DNA of 64,000 nucleotides from Phenylobacterium sp. RIFCSPHIGHO2_01_FULL_69_31 (GCF_001824475.1 NZ_MHXN01000028.1:62001-126000), one strand, 5' to 3'; positions 1 through 8,958 are shown, numbered from the stretch's first letter. The notes: generated by a model from the letters alone, not told the origin. A program made the numbers and translations.

Positions 1-156
1 GCCCGGGAAGGCGCTGAGGGCCGTCCGAAGGCCGCCGCCAAGCCCAAGAAGGTCAAGGCCGGCAACCCGCGCGGACGCGCCGCCAAGCTGGTTCGCCCCG
101 GGGTCAAGCCGAAGCGAGCTTCCCGGCCGTCTTCCAGTCCGAAAAGACCACGTTAG
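1..156 (+). CDS. 3' end of an unidentified gene with a basic C-terminal tail
   Basis: Frame 1 is open from the left edge to a TAG at 154-156 and encodes a 51-residue fragment very rich in Lys, Arg, Pro and Ala. Such tails occur on RNA-binding proteins such as rRNA pseudouridine synthases and DEAD-box helicases, but no catalytic domain lies in the window, so the product is not assigned. The tail overlaps the 3' end of the convergent SDR gene by about 50 bp. The frame is chosen because its composition (AKPKK, GNPRGR) is protein-like. Confidence 0.5.
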   Translation, partial: AREGAEGRPKAAAKPKKVKAGNPRGRAAKLVRPGVKPKRASRPSSSPKRPR

Positions 157-850
157 CGGTGGGCAGGCCCAGGTCGGCCTGCGCCAGCTCCACGATCAGC
201 GGGCCGATTTCCGACGGATCGGGCAGGTGGGCTGGGTTCTCGCCCGGCATGGCCTCGGCCCGCATTCGCGTGCGCATGGCGCCGGGGTCCAGCAGTACGG
301 CGCGAATGCTCGTCTGCTCGAGTTCGTCGGCCCAGGTGCGGACGATGTGCTCCATCCCCGCCTTGGTGGCCCCGTAGACGCCCCAGAAGGCCTTCGGCCG
401 CTCGACGCGGCCGGTGGTCAGGAAGATCGCCCGCGGGTGCTCCGAGGCCCGCAGCAGAGGCTCCACGCTGCGGACCAGGCGGTAGGTTCCGGTCAGATTG
501 ACCGAGACGACCCGGTCCCAGTGCTTCGGCTCGATGTGGGCCACGGGCGTCAGCGATCCCAGCAGGGCGGCGGCGTGGACCAGGATGTCGAGCCGGCCGA
601 ACCGCTCGTGGATGGCGAGGCCCAGCTGGTCGAGGCCGTCGGGCTCGCCGATATCCATCGGGACCAGGGTCGCGGATTGACCGGTGAGCGCACGGATCTC
701 GTCGTCGAGGGCTTCGAGGGCGCCCTGGGTGCGGGCCACGGCCACGACGTGCGCGCCGGCCTGGGCGAGGGCCAAGGCGGCGGCCTTGCCGATCCCGCGG
801 CTAGCGCCGGTGACGAGGGCGATGCGGTTGTTCAGGGGCAGGTCAGACAT
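104..850 (-). CDS. SDR family NAD(P)-dependent oxidoreductase
   Basis: This is a classical short-chain dehydrogenase/reductase of 248 residues. The cofactor motif TGASRGIG is at 14-21 and the active-site YGATK at 159-163. The residue 13 before the catalytic Tyr, normally Ser, is Thr146 within LTTGR; Thr could still supply the hydroxyl. The substrate cannot be read from sequence. It is the last gene of a minus-strand run (radA, cvpA, purF, SBF transporter, this gene), starting 11 bp after the transporter stop, so it is probably co-transcribed. The start ATG at 850 is compatible with a full-length Rossmann fold. Confidence 0.85.
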   Translation of the reverse strand: MSDLPLNNRIALVTGASRGIGKAAALALAQAGAHVVAVARTQGALEALDDEIRALTGQSATLVPMDIGEPDGLDQLGLAIHERFGRLDILVHAAALLGSLTPVAHIEPKHWDRVVSVNLTGTYRLVRSVEPLLRASEHPRAIFLTTGRVERPKAFWGVYGATKAGMEHIVRTWADELEQTSIRAVLLDPGAMRTRMRAEAMPGENPAHLPDPSEIGPLIVELAQADLGLPTANVVFSDWKTAGKLASA

Positions 851-861
851 TGGCCGGCTCT

Positions 862-1848
862 CTAGCCGCTTTGGCCGTCCATGTCAGGCCGCTGGGCATA
901 GCGCTGGGCGATCGCTGCGCAGGCCATCAGCTGCACCTGGTGGAAGATCATCAGCGGGATCAGGGCGAGACCCGCCACCGCCGGCGGGAAGATCGCCGCC
1001 GCCATGGGCGCGCCGCTGGCGAGGGACTTCTTCGATCCGCAGAACACGATGGCGATCTCGTCGGCTTTTGAGAAGCCCCAGGCGCGGGCCGCCAGCGCCG
1101 TCAGCGCCAGCACCACGGCCAGCAGCACGAGGCAAAGCGCCAGGAGCCGCATCAGGTCCAGCAGCGAGAGCTGACTCCAGACCCCGGCCACGACCGCCCC
1201 GGAGAACGCGGTATAGACCACCAGCAGGATCGACCCGCGATCAAGCTTCGCCAGCACGGCGTTCCGGGCGCGCACCCAGTCGCCGACCCAAGGCCGCAGG
1301 GCCTGGCCGGCGACGAAGGGGACCAGCAGCTGGGAGACGATGGCCCAGAAGGATGAGGCGCTGACGCCGCCCTGGGCCTGCAGCAAGACGCCGACGAGCA
1401 GCGGCGTCAGGAACACACCCAGCAGGTTCGAGGCTGAGGCGGCGGCCACGGCGGCCGGCACATTGCCCCGCGCCACGCTCACGAAGGCAATGGAGCTCTG
1501 GATGGTCGAGGGCAGGCAGCCCAGGAAGATCAACCCGGTGGCCAGCTCCGGCGGCGTGATCCAGGCGGGCAGGGCGGTGACGCCCAGGGTGAGCAGCGGG
1601 AACAGGGCGAAGGTGGAGGCCAGGACCAGGAGGTGCAGGCGCCAGTGCGTCAGCCCCCCGATCACCGCTTCGCGCGATAGCCGTGCGCCGTGCAGGAAGA
1701 AGACCATGGCGATGGCCGCCTTGGTGAGCCAGCCCAGCCAGACGGCCGCCTCGCCGCGCGCCGGCACGACCGCCGCCGCGGCGGCCATCAGCAGGATGAG
1801 GACGAGGTACCAGTCGGGCTTGAAGCGGGCTCGCCAGCCCTGGCTCAC
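862..1848 (-). CDS. Bile acid:sodium symporter family (SBF-like, YfeH-type) transporter
   Basis: This 328-residue protein is almost entirely hydrophobic, with about ten predicted membrane helices. It carries SBF-like family stretches such as GCLPSTIQSSIAFVS near 110-125, SNLLGVFLTPLLVG near 140-153 and FCGSKKSLASG near 270. Members are inner-membrane organic anion transporters; the substrate here is unknown. The GTG start at 1848 overlaps the purF stop in a GTGA, which implies translational coupling. Nothing suggests a specific link to purine synthesis beyond co-transcription. Confidence 0.85.
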   Translation of the reverse strand: MSQGWRARFKPDWYLVLILLMAAAAAVVPARGEAAVWLGWLTKAAIAMVFFLHGARLSREAVIGGLTHWRLHLLVLASTFALFPLLTLGVTALPAWITPPELATGLIFLGCLPSTIQSSIAFVSVARGNVPAAVAAASASNLLGVFLTPLLVGVLLQAQGGVSASSFWAIVSQLLVPFVAGQALRPWVGDWVRARNAVLAKLDRGSILLVVYTAFSGAVVAGVWSQLSLLDLMRLLALCLVLLAVVLALTALAARAWGFSKADEIAIVFCGSKKSLASGAPMAAAIFPPAVAGLALIPLMIFHQVQLMACAAIAQRYAQRPDMDGQSG

Positions 1849-3332
1849 GCGTCGACCAGGAACGAGAGCTGCCGCTCCACCACCTCGTTGCGGCCCAGCG
1901 CGATCTCGCGATCGAGCAGGCGGGTGGGGTACTCGCCGGTGAAGTAGTGGTCGGTGAACTGCGGCTGGGCCGGGTCGCGCACCTCGTCCATCGCCCAGTA
2001 GAGGCCGTCGACCGACAGGTACCCCATGGAGTCGACGTTCAGGATTCGGGCGATCTCCTCCACCGAGTGGTTGGCCGCCAGCAGCTTCTCACGGTCGGGC
2101 ATGTCGATCCCGTAGTAGTCGGGCCACATGATCGGCGGCGAGGCCGAGCGCAGGTGGACCTCCGCGGCCCCGGCCTCGCGCACCATCTTTACGACGCGGA
2201 TCGAATTGGTGCCGCGCACGATGGAGTCGTCGACGAGCAGCACCTTCTTGCCGGCCAGGACGGCGCGGTTCGGCGCGAGCTTCATCCGCACGCCCAACTC
2301 GCGCTCGCCCTGGGTGGGCTGGATGAAGGTGCGCCCGACGTAGTGGTTGCGGATGATGCCCATCTCGAAGGGCAGGCCCGCCTCCTGGGCGAAGCCGAGC
2401 GCCGCGGGGACGCCGGAGTCCGGCACGGGGACGACGACGTCCACGTCGGCGGGCGTCTCCTGGGCGAGGCGCCGGCCCATCCGCTTGCGCACCTCATAGA
2501 CCGAGCGGCCGTTCACGACCGAGTCCGGGCGGGCGAAATAGACGTACTCGAAGATGCAGGGCCGAGCCTGCTGGGCCGGGAACGGGCGGAAGCTGCGCAG
2601 GCCCTTCTCGTCGATCACCACCATCTCGCCGTGCTCGATGTCGCGGACGAAGGTCGCGCCGATCATGTCCAGGGCGCACGTCTCGGAGGCCAGCACCGAC
2701 TTGCCGTTCAGGTCCCCCAGAACCAGCGGGCGGATGCCCAGCGGATCGCGCACGCCGATCATCTTCTTGTTGGTCATGGCGACCAGAGCGTAGCCGCCCT
2801 CGATCTGCTGCAGGGCCTCGGTGAAGCGCTCGATGAACTTGGGCCGGCGGGAGCGGGCGATGAGATGCAGGATCGCCTCGGAGTCCGAGGTGGACTGGAA
2901 GATAGCGCCCTCCTGCACGAGCTGCTCGCGCAGGGTCAGGAAGTTGGTGAGATTGCCATTGTGAGCGAGGGCGATGCCGCCCGCTTCCAGATCGGCGAAC
3001 ATCGGCTGGACGTTGCGGATGAAGCTGCCGCCGGCCGTGGAGTAGCGCGTGTGCCCGATAGCCACGTGGCCCGGCAGCCGCTTGTTCAGGTCGCCGCCGC
3101 CGAAGGCGTCGCCCACGTACCCCATGTGCCGTTCGGTGTGGTAGCGCTGGCCGTCGAACGAGGCGATGCCGCATGCCTCCTGGCCGCGGTGCTGTAGGGC
3201 ATGCAGCCCTAGAGCGGTGATCCCCGAGGCCTCAGGCACGTCGAAGACGCCGAAGACGCCGCATTCCAGCCGCGGTGAATCGTCGTCGGGGTCGCGCGCC
3301 GGGGGGGACCAACGCTCGTGCGCATGGCTCAT
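1845..3332 (-). CDS. purF: Amidophosphoribosyltransferase (glutamine PRPP amidotransferase)
   Basis: The enzyme catalyses the first committed step of purine synthesis, PRPP plus glutamine to 5-phosphoribosylamine, in the cytosol. The protein has 495 residues. The N-terminal nucleophile is Cys24 (ECGVFG), so a 23-residue propeptide should be removed, as in Bacillus-type enzymes. The Ntn-glutaminase domain follows (HRGQEACGI, HNGNLTN), then the phosphoribosyltransferase domain with PRPP loop VLLVDDSIVRGT at 364-375. The ATG at 3332 overlaps the cvpA stop in an ATGA. The order cvpA-purF is widely conserved. Confidence 0.97.
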   Translation of the reverse strand: MSHAHERWSPPARDPDDDSPRLECGVFGVFDVPEASGITALGLHALQHRGQEACGIASFDGQRYHTERHMGYVGDAFGGGDLNKRLPGHVAIGHTRYSTAGGSFIRNVQPMFADLEAGGIALAHNGNLTNFLTLREQLVQEGAIFQSTSDSEAILHLIARSRRPKFIERFTEALQQIEGGYALVAMTNKKMIGVRDPLGIRPLVLGDLNGKSVLASETCALDMIGATFVRDIEHGEMVVIDEKGLRSFRPFPAQQARPCIFEYVYFARPDSVVNGRSVYEVRKRMGRRLAQETPADVDVVVPVPDSGVPAALGFAQEAGLPFEMGIIRNHYVGRTFIQPTQGERELGVRMKLAPNRAVLAGKKVLLVDDSIVRGTNSIRVVKMVREAGAAEVHLRSASPPIMWPDYYGIDMPDREKLLAANHSVEEIARILNVDSMGYLSVDGLYWAMDEVRDPAQPQFTDHYFTGEYPTRLLDREIALGRNEVVERQLSFLVDA

Positions 3333-3934
3333 CGGGATCGCTCCGAACGGTCGGTGCCTGTGGGTTCGCGGGCCTCGTACCCCTCTGTCGCGCTTCTGTC
3401 ACCTGACCCATCGCCGACGGCGCGGTCGAAAGCCGGTTTCAGCCGTCCGGCCACATCCAGGCCTTGTGGCGCAAGGCTTTCCAACAACCTGCCCATGTTG
3501 CCGGCCACGGGCCAGGTCCTGGCGCCGGTGATCCACTTGGGGCGGAGGTCTTCAGGCGTGGCCGCGTTGAACATCAGGTAGAGGGCGCCCAGAACGATCA
3601 GGCCGCGGCCCAGGCCGATCAGCAGGCCCAGCGAGCGGTCGAGGAAGCCCAGCATCTGGGTGCTCTGCACGTGCCGCGCGATACCTGCGCCGATCAGACG
3701 CAGGGCGATGAACGCAACGGCGAACACCACCACGAGCGCGGCGATGGTCCCGAGCCACTCCGGCTTGACGGCCCCGCGGAAGATGGGGCCGAACGCCGGC
3801 AGGCCGAAAATCGCCAGGGCGGCGGCGACGACCAGGGCGGCCAGGGCGAAGACCTCGCGCACGGCGCCGCGGACGAAGCCGACGGCGGCCGAGATGGCCA
3901 GCAGGCCCAGGACCAGGAAATCGAACTGCGTCAC
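3329..3934 (-). CDS. cvpA: CvpA family inner-membrane protein
   Basis: This 201-residue protein begins with about four hydrophobic segments (roughly 4-25, 28-48, 62-82, 100-122), including the characteristic VRGAVREVFALAA at 22-34, and ends in a charged cytoplasmic tail. The CvpA family takes its name from colicin V production and is linked to envelope homeostasis; its biochemical activity is unresolved. It starts at GTG 3934 overlapping the radA stop and ends in an ATGA overlap with purF, so radA-cvpA-purF is one translationally coupled unit. Confidence 0.9.
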   Translation of the reverse strand: MTQFDFLVLGLLAISAAVGFVRGAVREVFALAALVVAAALAIFGLPAFGPIFRGAVKPEWLGTIAALVVVFAVAFIALRLIGAGIARHVQSTQMLGFLDRSLGLLIGLGRGLIVLGALYLMFNAATPEDLRPKWITGARTWPVAGNMGRLLESLAPQGLDVAGRLKPAFDRAVGDGSGDRSATEGYEAREPTGTDRSERSR

Positions 3935-5304
3935 CGGCGCTCATCCCAGTTGGCGTCGTGGATGCGCTGGATCGCATCGCCCAGCCGGCTGGCGCCGGTG
4001 TAGGGGAGCGCGGGGTTCTCGAGATCGGCAGGGCCCAGCGCGCGGCGGAAGCCCAGCTTGGCGGCCTCCTTCAGGCGCCCGTCCATGCGGCTCACGGGGC
4101 GCACCTCGCCCGACAGGCTGATCTCGCCGAACACCACGCAGTCCTGCGGCAGGGCGACATCGAAGGCGGAGGAGGCGAGGGCGGCGGCGGCGGCGAGGTC
4201 AGCGGCAGGCTCCGAAATGCGAAGCCCCCCGGCTACGTTCAGATAGACGTCCTTGTCGCCGAACCCAAGGCCGCACCGCGCCTCCAGCACCGCCAGGATC
4301 ATGGCCAGGCGCCCCGAATCCCACCCGACGACCGCCCGGCGCGGGGTCCCATAGGCGGAGGGCGCCACGAGGGCCTGAATCTCCACCAGCACCGGGCGCG
4401 AGCCCTCGATGCCGGCGAACACCGCCGCGCCGGCCGCGCGCTCGCCCGAGGTGTTGAGGAACAGCGCCGAAGGGTTCTTCACCTCGCTGAGGCCGGCGTC
4501 GCCCATCTCGAACACGCCGATCTCGTCGGTGGCGCCGAAGCGGTTTTTCGCCCCACGCAGGATACGGAATGGATAGCCCCGCTCGCCCTCGAAGGCGAAG
4601 ACGGCGTCCACCATGTGCTCGACGACCCGCGGCCCGGCGATTGCGCCCTCCTTGGTCACATGGCCGACCAGAATGACGGAAAGGCCCCGCTTTTTGGCCA
4701 GCCGCACCAGTTCGCCCGCCGCGGCGCGCACCTGGGTCACCGACCCGGGGGCGGCCTCGTGGTTGTCGCTCCACATGGTCTGGATCGAGTCGATGACGAC
4801 GAGGTCGAAGGGCTCGGCCTTCAGTCCGTCCAGGATCGCGCGCAGCGAGGTCTCGGCGGCCAACTTCACCGGGGCGTCGGCAAGACCCATGCGCTGGGCG
4901 CGGCCCCTGACCTGTTCGATCGCCTCTTCGCCGGAGATGTAGGCGCAGCGCTGGCCGCGCCGCGCTGCTTCCGCCGCCACCTGGAGCAGCAGGGTGGACT
5001 TCCCGACCCCTGGGTCGCCGCCCACGAGGATGGCCGATCCCGGCACAACGCCACCGCCGCAGACCCGGTCCCATTCGCCGACGCCCGTGACGATGCGCGG
5101 CGGGGCCGGCGTCGTTTCGTCCAGGCCTTCGAAGGCGAGATGACGGCTCCGGGTCGCCTTGGTCGGCTTCAACGCGCCCGGCGGGCGGCTGACCAGCTCT
5201 TCGACGAGAGTGTTCCACGCGCCGCAGGCCGGGCACTGGCCCGCCCAGCGCGTCTGAGTGGCGCCGCAGGACGTACAGGCATAGACGGCGCCGTCGCGGG
5301 CCAT
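3931..5304 (-). CDS. radA: DNA repair protein RadA
   Basis: RadA is a RecA-like branch-migration ATPase acting in recombination intermediates. The protein has 457 residues: an N-terminal zinc finger (C10, C13, C24, C27), Walker A GGDPGVGKST at 95-104, the RadA-specific KNRFG at 253-257, and a C-terminal Lon-protease-like domain. The frame continues upstream, but ATG 5304 is chosen because it has AGGAG seven bases before it and places the zinc finger at the usual distance from the N-terminus. It heads the minus-strand operon and is divergent from the Yip1 gene across 139 bp. Confidence 0.96.
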   Translation of the reverse strand: MARDGAVYACTSCGATQTRWAGQCPACGAWNTLVEELVSRPPGALKPTKATRSRHLAFEGLDETTPAPPRIVTGVGEWDRVCGGGVVPGSAILVGGDPGVGKSTLLLQVAAEAARRGQRCAYISGEEAIEQVRGRAQRMGLADAPVKLAAETSLRAILDGLKAEPFDLVVIDSIQTMWSDNHEAAPGSVTQVRAAAGELVRLAKKRGLSVILVGHVTKEGAIAGPRVVEHMVDAVFAFEGERGYPFRILRGAKNRFGATDEIGVFEMGDAGLSEVKNPSALFLNTSGERAAGAAVFAGIEGSRPVLVEIQALVAPSAYGTPRRAVVGWDSGRLAMILAVLEARCGLGFGDKDVYLNVAGGLRISEPAADLAAAAALASSAFDVALPQDCVVFGEISLSGEVRPVSRMDGRLKEAAKLGFRRALGPADLENPALPYTGASRLGDAIQRIHDANWDERR

Positions 5305-5443
5305 GGGGGCTCCTGATTCGAATGGCTGGAAGTCTAGCCGACCCGCGCGGGCCGGTCTGTGCGGTGGGTTGCCGTCACAGGACGCTGGGATAGGGTTACA
5401 TGGCCTCGGCGCTCGCCGGGGCAAGGGCTTGGAGGGACGGAAG

Positions 5444-6628
5444 ATGAGCGTCGTTGAACCGGGATCCGCAGGCGCGGGCCTCGTCGCCCGGGTGAAGGGG
5501 ATCCTCCTGAAGCCGACCGAGACCTGGGACGTGATCGACCAGGAACGGCCGACGATCGGTGAGCTCTACACGGGCTATGTGATGCTGCTGGCGGCCATTC
5601 CGGTGGTGTGCAGCCTGATTGGCATGCTCGTGTTCGGCATCGGCGGGTTCGGCATCACCATTCGGCCGTCGCCCGTTTGGCTCGTCGTCCAGGCGGTTGT
5701 TCAATACGGGCTCAGCCTGGCCATGGTCTATGTGCTGGCCCTCGTCATCGAGGCTCTGGCGCCGAACTTCGGCGGCGTGAAGGACCGGATGCAGGCCTTC
5801 AAGGTCGCGGCCTACGCCCCCACCGCGTCCTGGGTGGCGGGCGTCTTCGGGCTCGTGCCCGCGCTGGCGATCATCGCGGTCCTCGGCGGCCTGTACAGCC
5901 TGTTCCTGCTCTACAAGGGCCTCCCGAAGCTGATGAAGACGCCGGAGGACAAGGCGCTCCCCTACACGGTGGTCGTCATCGTGGTGGCGGTCGTGATCTC
6001 GATAGTGATCGGGCTCGTGAGCGGCAGTGTCATGGCGATGAGCGGGGCGATGAACCCCGCCGCCCTCGGCTCGGTCTCCGGCACCGTCAAGGTCCCGGGC
6101 GGTGGCGAGATGGACCTCGCGAAGCTGGAGGCTGCGTCCAAGCGCATGGAGGCCGCCGCCAAGCAAGTCGAAGCCGGAACGGCGACCGCGACCGACCCTG
6201 AGGCGCTGAAGGCCTATCTGCCCGCGAGCGTCGCCGGCTTCACGCGCGACGAGGTCAGTGCGTCTTCCAGCGGGGCCGGCGGCTACGAGGGCTCGCAGGC
6301 CGAGGGCCGGTACACCAAGGGCGACGCCAGCCTCAGGCTGGAAGTGACCGACATGGGCGCGGTCGGCGCGCTCGCCGGGATGGCGACGGCGTTCAACGTC
6401 AAGTCCTCGAAGGAGACCGCGACCGGCTACGAGAAGGTGGGCATGGTCGGCGGACGGATGACCCAGGAGAGCTATGATCGCCAGGCGAAGAGCGGCGAGT
6501 ACAGCGTGCTCGTGGGCGAGCGGTTCATGGTGCAGGCCGAGGGCGAGGGCGTCACCATGGAGGACTTGAAGGCGGCCGTGGGCTCAGTCGACGCGCGCCG
6601 GCTGGAAGGACTCGCCAAGGCGGGCTAG
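5444..6628 (+). CDS. Yip1 domain membrane protein with extra C-terminal domain
   Basis: The protein has 394 residues. Residues about 1-185 form a Yip1 domain with five membrane segments, opening with the typical KGILLKPTETWDVI and including YKGLPKLMKTPEDKA. After the last helix (about 175-195) comes a segment of roughly 190 residues with a short helical linker (KLEAASKRMEAAAKQVE) and a mixed alpha/beta domain that would lie outside the membrane. Function unknown; bacterial Yip1 proteins are inner-membrane proteins without a settled role. The ATG at 5444 follows GGAGGGACGGAAG. A second Yip1 gene starts 31 bp downstream, suggesting duplication. Confidence 0.8.
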   Translation: MSVVEPGSAGAGLVARVKGILLKPTETWDVIDQERPTIGELYTGYVMLLAAIPVVCSLIGMLVFGIGGFGITIRPSPVWLVVQAVVQYGLSLAMVYVLALVIEALAPNFGGVKDRMQAFKVAAYAPTASWVAGVFGLVPALAIIAVLGGLYSLFLLYKGLPKLMKTPEDKALPYTVVVIVVAVVISIVIGLVSGSVMAMSGAMNPAALGSVSGTVKVPGGGEMDLAKLEAASKRMEAAAKQVEAGTATATDPEALKAYLPASVAGFTRDEVSASSSGAGGYEGSQAEGRYTKGDASLRLEVTDMGAVGALAGMATAFNVKSSKETATGYEKVGMVGGRMTQESYDRQAKSGEYSVLVGERFMVQAEGEGVTMEDLKAAVGSVDARRLEGLAKAG

Positions 6629-6659
6629 CCCCGGCCGAACGGCGCTGGGAGGATCGGGG

Positions 6660-7283
6660 ATGGATGCGGGGCAAGGGGCAGGCGGCCTGTCGCGCGCCGT
6701 AAGCCTGTTGCTTCATCCCAGCGGCGCCTGGGACCGCATCGCCGAACGGCCCGCAGACGCCCGTGCGGTGTTCCTGCGATACGCCGTTCCCCTGGCCGCG
6801 ATCCCGGCCGTCTGCAGCGTGGTCGGCGTCCTCACGTTCGGCTTCAACATCGCCAATGTCGGCGTGCACATGAGCGTCGTCGGCCTGATCCTCGGGGCGC
6901 TTGCCAACTACGCCCTGACGCTCGCCGCCGTCTGGGCGCTGGCTGTCTTCATCGATCTGACCGCGCCGGCGTTCGGGGGCGTCCGCGGGCGCGATGCGGC
7001 GTTCAACCTCGTCATCTACGCCGCGACCGCCATGTGGGTCGGCGGGCTGTCGGAGATCTATCCCAGCGTCGGGATCCCGGTGGGCATCCTGGCCGGCCTC
7101 TACAGCCTCTACGCCCTCTACCAAGGGCTCCCCAAGATGATGGGCGTGCCCGAGGATCGGCGGCTCACCGCCTATGCCGCGATCCTGATCGCCATCGCCG
7201 TGCTGGCCGTGGGACGCGGCATGATCACCGCAAAGGCCGCCGAGCTTGGCGGGCCGCTGTCGGCGTCCTACGCACCGAGATAG
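6660..7283 (+). CDS. Yip1 domain membrane protein
   Basis: This 207-residue protein is a Yip1 domain with about five membrane helices and no extra domain. It matches the upstream gene along its length: HPSGAWDRIAERP aligns with KPTETWDVIDQERP, LAAIPAVCSVVGVLTFG with the LAAIPVVCSLIGMLVFG segment, and YQGLPKMMGVPEDR with YKGLPKLMKTPEDK. The two are tandem paralogues in one transcript. The ATG at 6660 follows GGGAGGATCGGGG. The gene ends 12 bp before the convergent dnaB stop. Confidence 0.8.
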   Translation: MDAGQGAGGLSRAVSLLLHPSGAWDRIAERPADARAVFLRYAVPLAAIPAVCSVVGVLTFGFNIANVGVHMSVVGLILGALANYALTLAAVWALAVFIDLTAPAFGGVRGRDAAFNLVIYAATAMWVGGLSEIYPSVGIPVGILAGLYSLYALYQGLPKMMGVPEDRRLTAYAAILIAIAVLAVGRGMITAKAAELGGPLSASYAPR

Positions 7284-7295
7284 CGCGCGCCGCTC

Positions 7296-8786
7296 CTAGT
7301 GCGGGTCGTAGCGGCTGCTGTCGCGGGCCAGGTTACCGAACTTCGTCAGGTCCTCGTTGAAGCTGAGCTTCACCGTGCCGATGGGGCCGTGACGCTGCTT
7401 GCCGATGATCACTTCGGCCAGCCCCTTCACCTGGTCCAGCTGCTCCTGCCAGGTGAAGTGCTCGGGGGTTCCCTCCCGCGGCTCCAGGCGCGAGAGGTAG
7501 TAGCTCTCGCGGTACACGAACATCACCATGTCGGCGTCCTGCTCGATGGACCCGGACTCGCGCAGGTCCGAGAGCTGGGGCTTCTTGTCCTCGCGGTTCT
7601 CCACCTGACGGCTGAGCTGGGAGAGCGCCAGCACCGGGACGGACAGCTCCTTCGCCAGGGCCTTGAGGCCCTGGGTGATCATCGAGACTTCCTGCACCCG
7701 GTTGTCAGGCCCGCCGGCGCCGGTGGTGATGAGCTGGAGATAGTCGACGATCACCAGGTCCAGGCCCACCATCCGTTTCAGACGGCGCGCCCGGGCGACG
7801 AGCTTGGCCAGGGTGATGCCGCCGGTGGCGTCGATGTAGAGCGGCGCCTCCTGGATCTCGAGCGCGGCGTCGCGGATGCGGCCGAACTCCATGGCGTCGA
7901 TCTCGCCCTTACGCAGCCGGTCGCCCGAGACGCCGGAGGCTTCGGCAAGGAGGCGCATGGCCAGCTGTTCGGCCGACATTTCGAGCGAGAAGAACGCAAC
8001 GACCCCGCCGCGCACGGTCTTCTTGGAGCCGTCGGGCTGCGGCTCCCAGGCGTAGTTGCGGGCGACGTCGAAGGCGATGTTGCAGGCGAGCGACGTCTTT
8101 CCCATCGAGGGGCGGGCGGCCAGGATCATCAGGTCGGAGGGGTGCATGCCGCCGATCTTCTGGTCGAGGTCGATCAGGCCGGTGGAGAGGCCCGCCAGAC
8201 CCCCGTCGCGGCTGTGGGCCTCCGCCGCCATCGCCACGGCGCCGCGGAGCGCATCGGCGAAGTTCACGAAGCCGGACGAGACGCCGCCGGTCTCGGCGAG
8301 CTGGTAGAGCTGCTGCTCGGCCGCCTCGATCTGCTCGCGGGCGTCCATCTCGTCGTCGCCCTGCTGGGCGGTGGTGGCGATGTCGCCGCCGATGCGGATC
8401 AGGTCGCGGCGCAGGGCGAGGTCGTAGACGGCGCTGGCGTAGTCCGGCGCGTTGGCTGCTGGTGGGGCGCGATCAACCAGGTCGGCCAGGTAGCGGACCC
8501 CGCCCAGTTCCTCGAAGGCCGGGTCGCGGCTGAACTGCTCGGCCAGCAGGATCGGCTCGGCGAGCTGGCCCTTGCGGATGTTGACCGAGATCGCCTGGAA
8601 CAGGCGCTGGTGAAACGGCTCGTAGAAGTGGTGCGGCTGCAGGTTGTCGCCCAGCCGTTCGAACGCGGCGTTGTCGTAGAGCAGCGCGCCGAGCAGCGCC
8701 TGCTCGGCCTCGATGTTGGAGGGCGCGCGGGTGATCGCGACATCGTTCGAGACAGGTCGGAGATCGAGGGCGGGAACGAGAGCCAT
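7296..8786 (-). CDS. dnaB: Replicative DNA helicase DnaB
   Basis: DnaB is the hexameric 5'-3' helicase at the replication fork. The protein has 496 residues: N-terminal helical domain from about 24 (NIEAEQALLGALL), a linker, then the RecA-like motor with Walker A ARPSMGKTS at 224-232, Walker B VIVDYLQL and the arginine-finger region ESGSIEQDADMV. The start at 8786 gives the usual length. It lies downstream of the rpsF-rpsR-rplI operon as in many Proteobacteria, but here a TonB receptor sits between. DnaA-box-like 9-mers occur just upstream. Confidence 0.97.
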   Translation of the reverse strand: MALVPALDLRPVSNDVAITRAPSNIEAEQALLGALLYDNAAFERLGDNLQPHHFYEPFHQRLFQAISVNIRKGQLAEPILLAEQFSRDPAFEELGGVRYLADLVDRAPPAANAPDYASAVYDLALRRDLIRIGGDIATTAQQGDDEMDAREQIEAAEQQLYQLAETGGVSSGFVNFADALRGAVAMAAEAHSRDGGLAGLSTGLIDLDQKIGGMHPSDLMILAARPSMGKTSLACNIAFDVARNYAWEPQPDGSKKTVRGGVVAFFSLEMSAEQLAMRLLAEASGVSGDRLRKGEIDAMEFGRIRDAALEIQEAPLYIDATGGITLAKLVARARRLKRMVGLDLVIVDYLQLITTGAGGPDNRVQEVSMITQGLKALAKELSVPVLALSQLSRQVENREDKKPQLSDLRESGSIEQDADMVMFVYRESYYLSRLEPREGTPEHFTWQEQLDQVKGLAEVIIGKQRHGPIGTVKLSFNEDLTKFGNLARDSSRYDPH

Positions 8787-8839
8787 GGTCTAGGGATAGC
8801 CGTCGCGGCCGCAGGGAGCACCGCGGCGCGTGACACATT

Positions 8840-8878
8840 TGTGGACCTGTCCACACACGATTTCCCGCCTGTGGAAAA
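8840..8878. promoter_or_regulatory. Cluster of DnaA-box-like 9-mers upstream of dnaB
   Basis: Within 39 bp, starting 54 bp upstream of the dnaB start, are a perfect palindrome TGTGGAC-CT-GTCCACA (8840-8855) and TGTGGAAAA (8870-8878). Read on the minus strand, the latter is TTTTCCACA, one mismatch from the DnaA box TTATCCACA; each palindrome arm is a weaker match. This could let DnaA tune dnaB expression. The sites are seen in the sequence; the function is inferred. Confidence 0.4.
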
Positions 8879-8906
8879 GCTCCGCCTTGCCGCCTCGCCG
8901 GACACG

Positions 8907-8935
8907 AAAACGGCGCGGGAGACTCTCCCGCGCCG
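8907..8935 (-). terminator. Rho-independent terminator after the TonB receptor gene
   Basis: An 11-bp perfect GC stem (8911-8921 with 8925-8935) and 3-nt loop is followed on the minus strand by TTTTC (8906-8910). It lies 23 bp downstream of the receptor stop at 8959 and should end that transcript before the dnaB promoter region. Confidence 0.8.
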
Positions 8936-8958
8936 CTGCGTCAGAATCGGACGTCAGG

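Noticed and set aside
1947..3197. 416-codon open frame antisense to purF
   Set aside because: High GC suppresses stops on the opposite strand; the translation is His/Asp/Val-rich without domains and purF is unmistakable.
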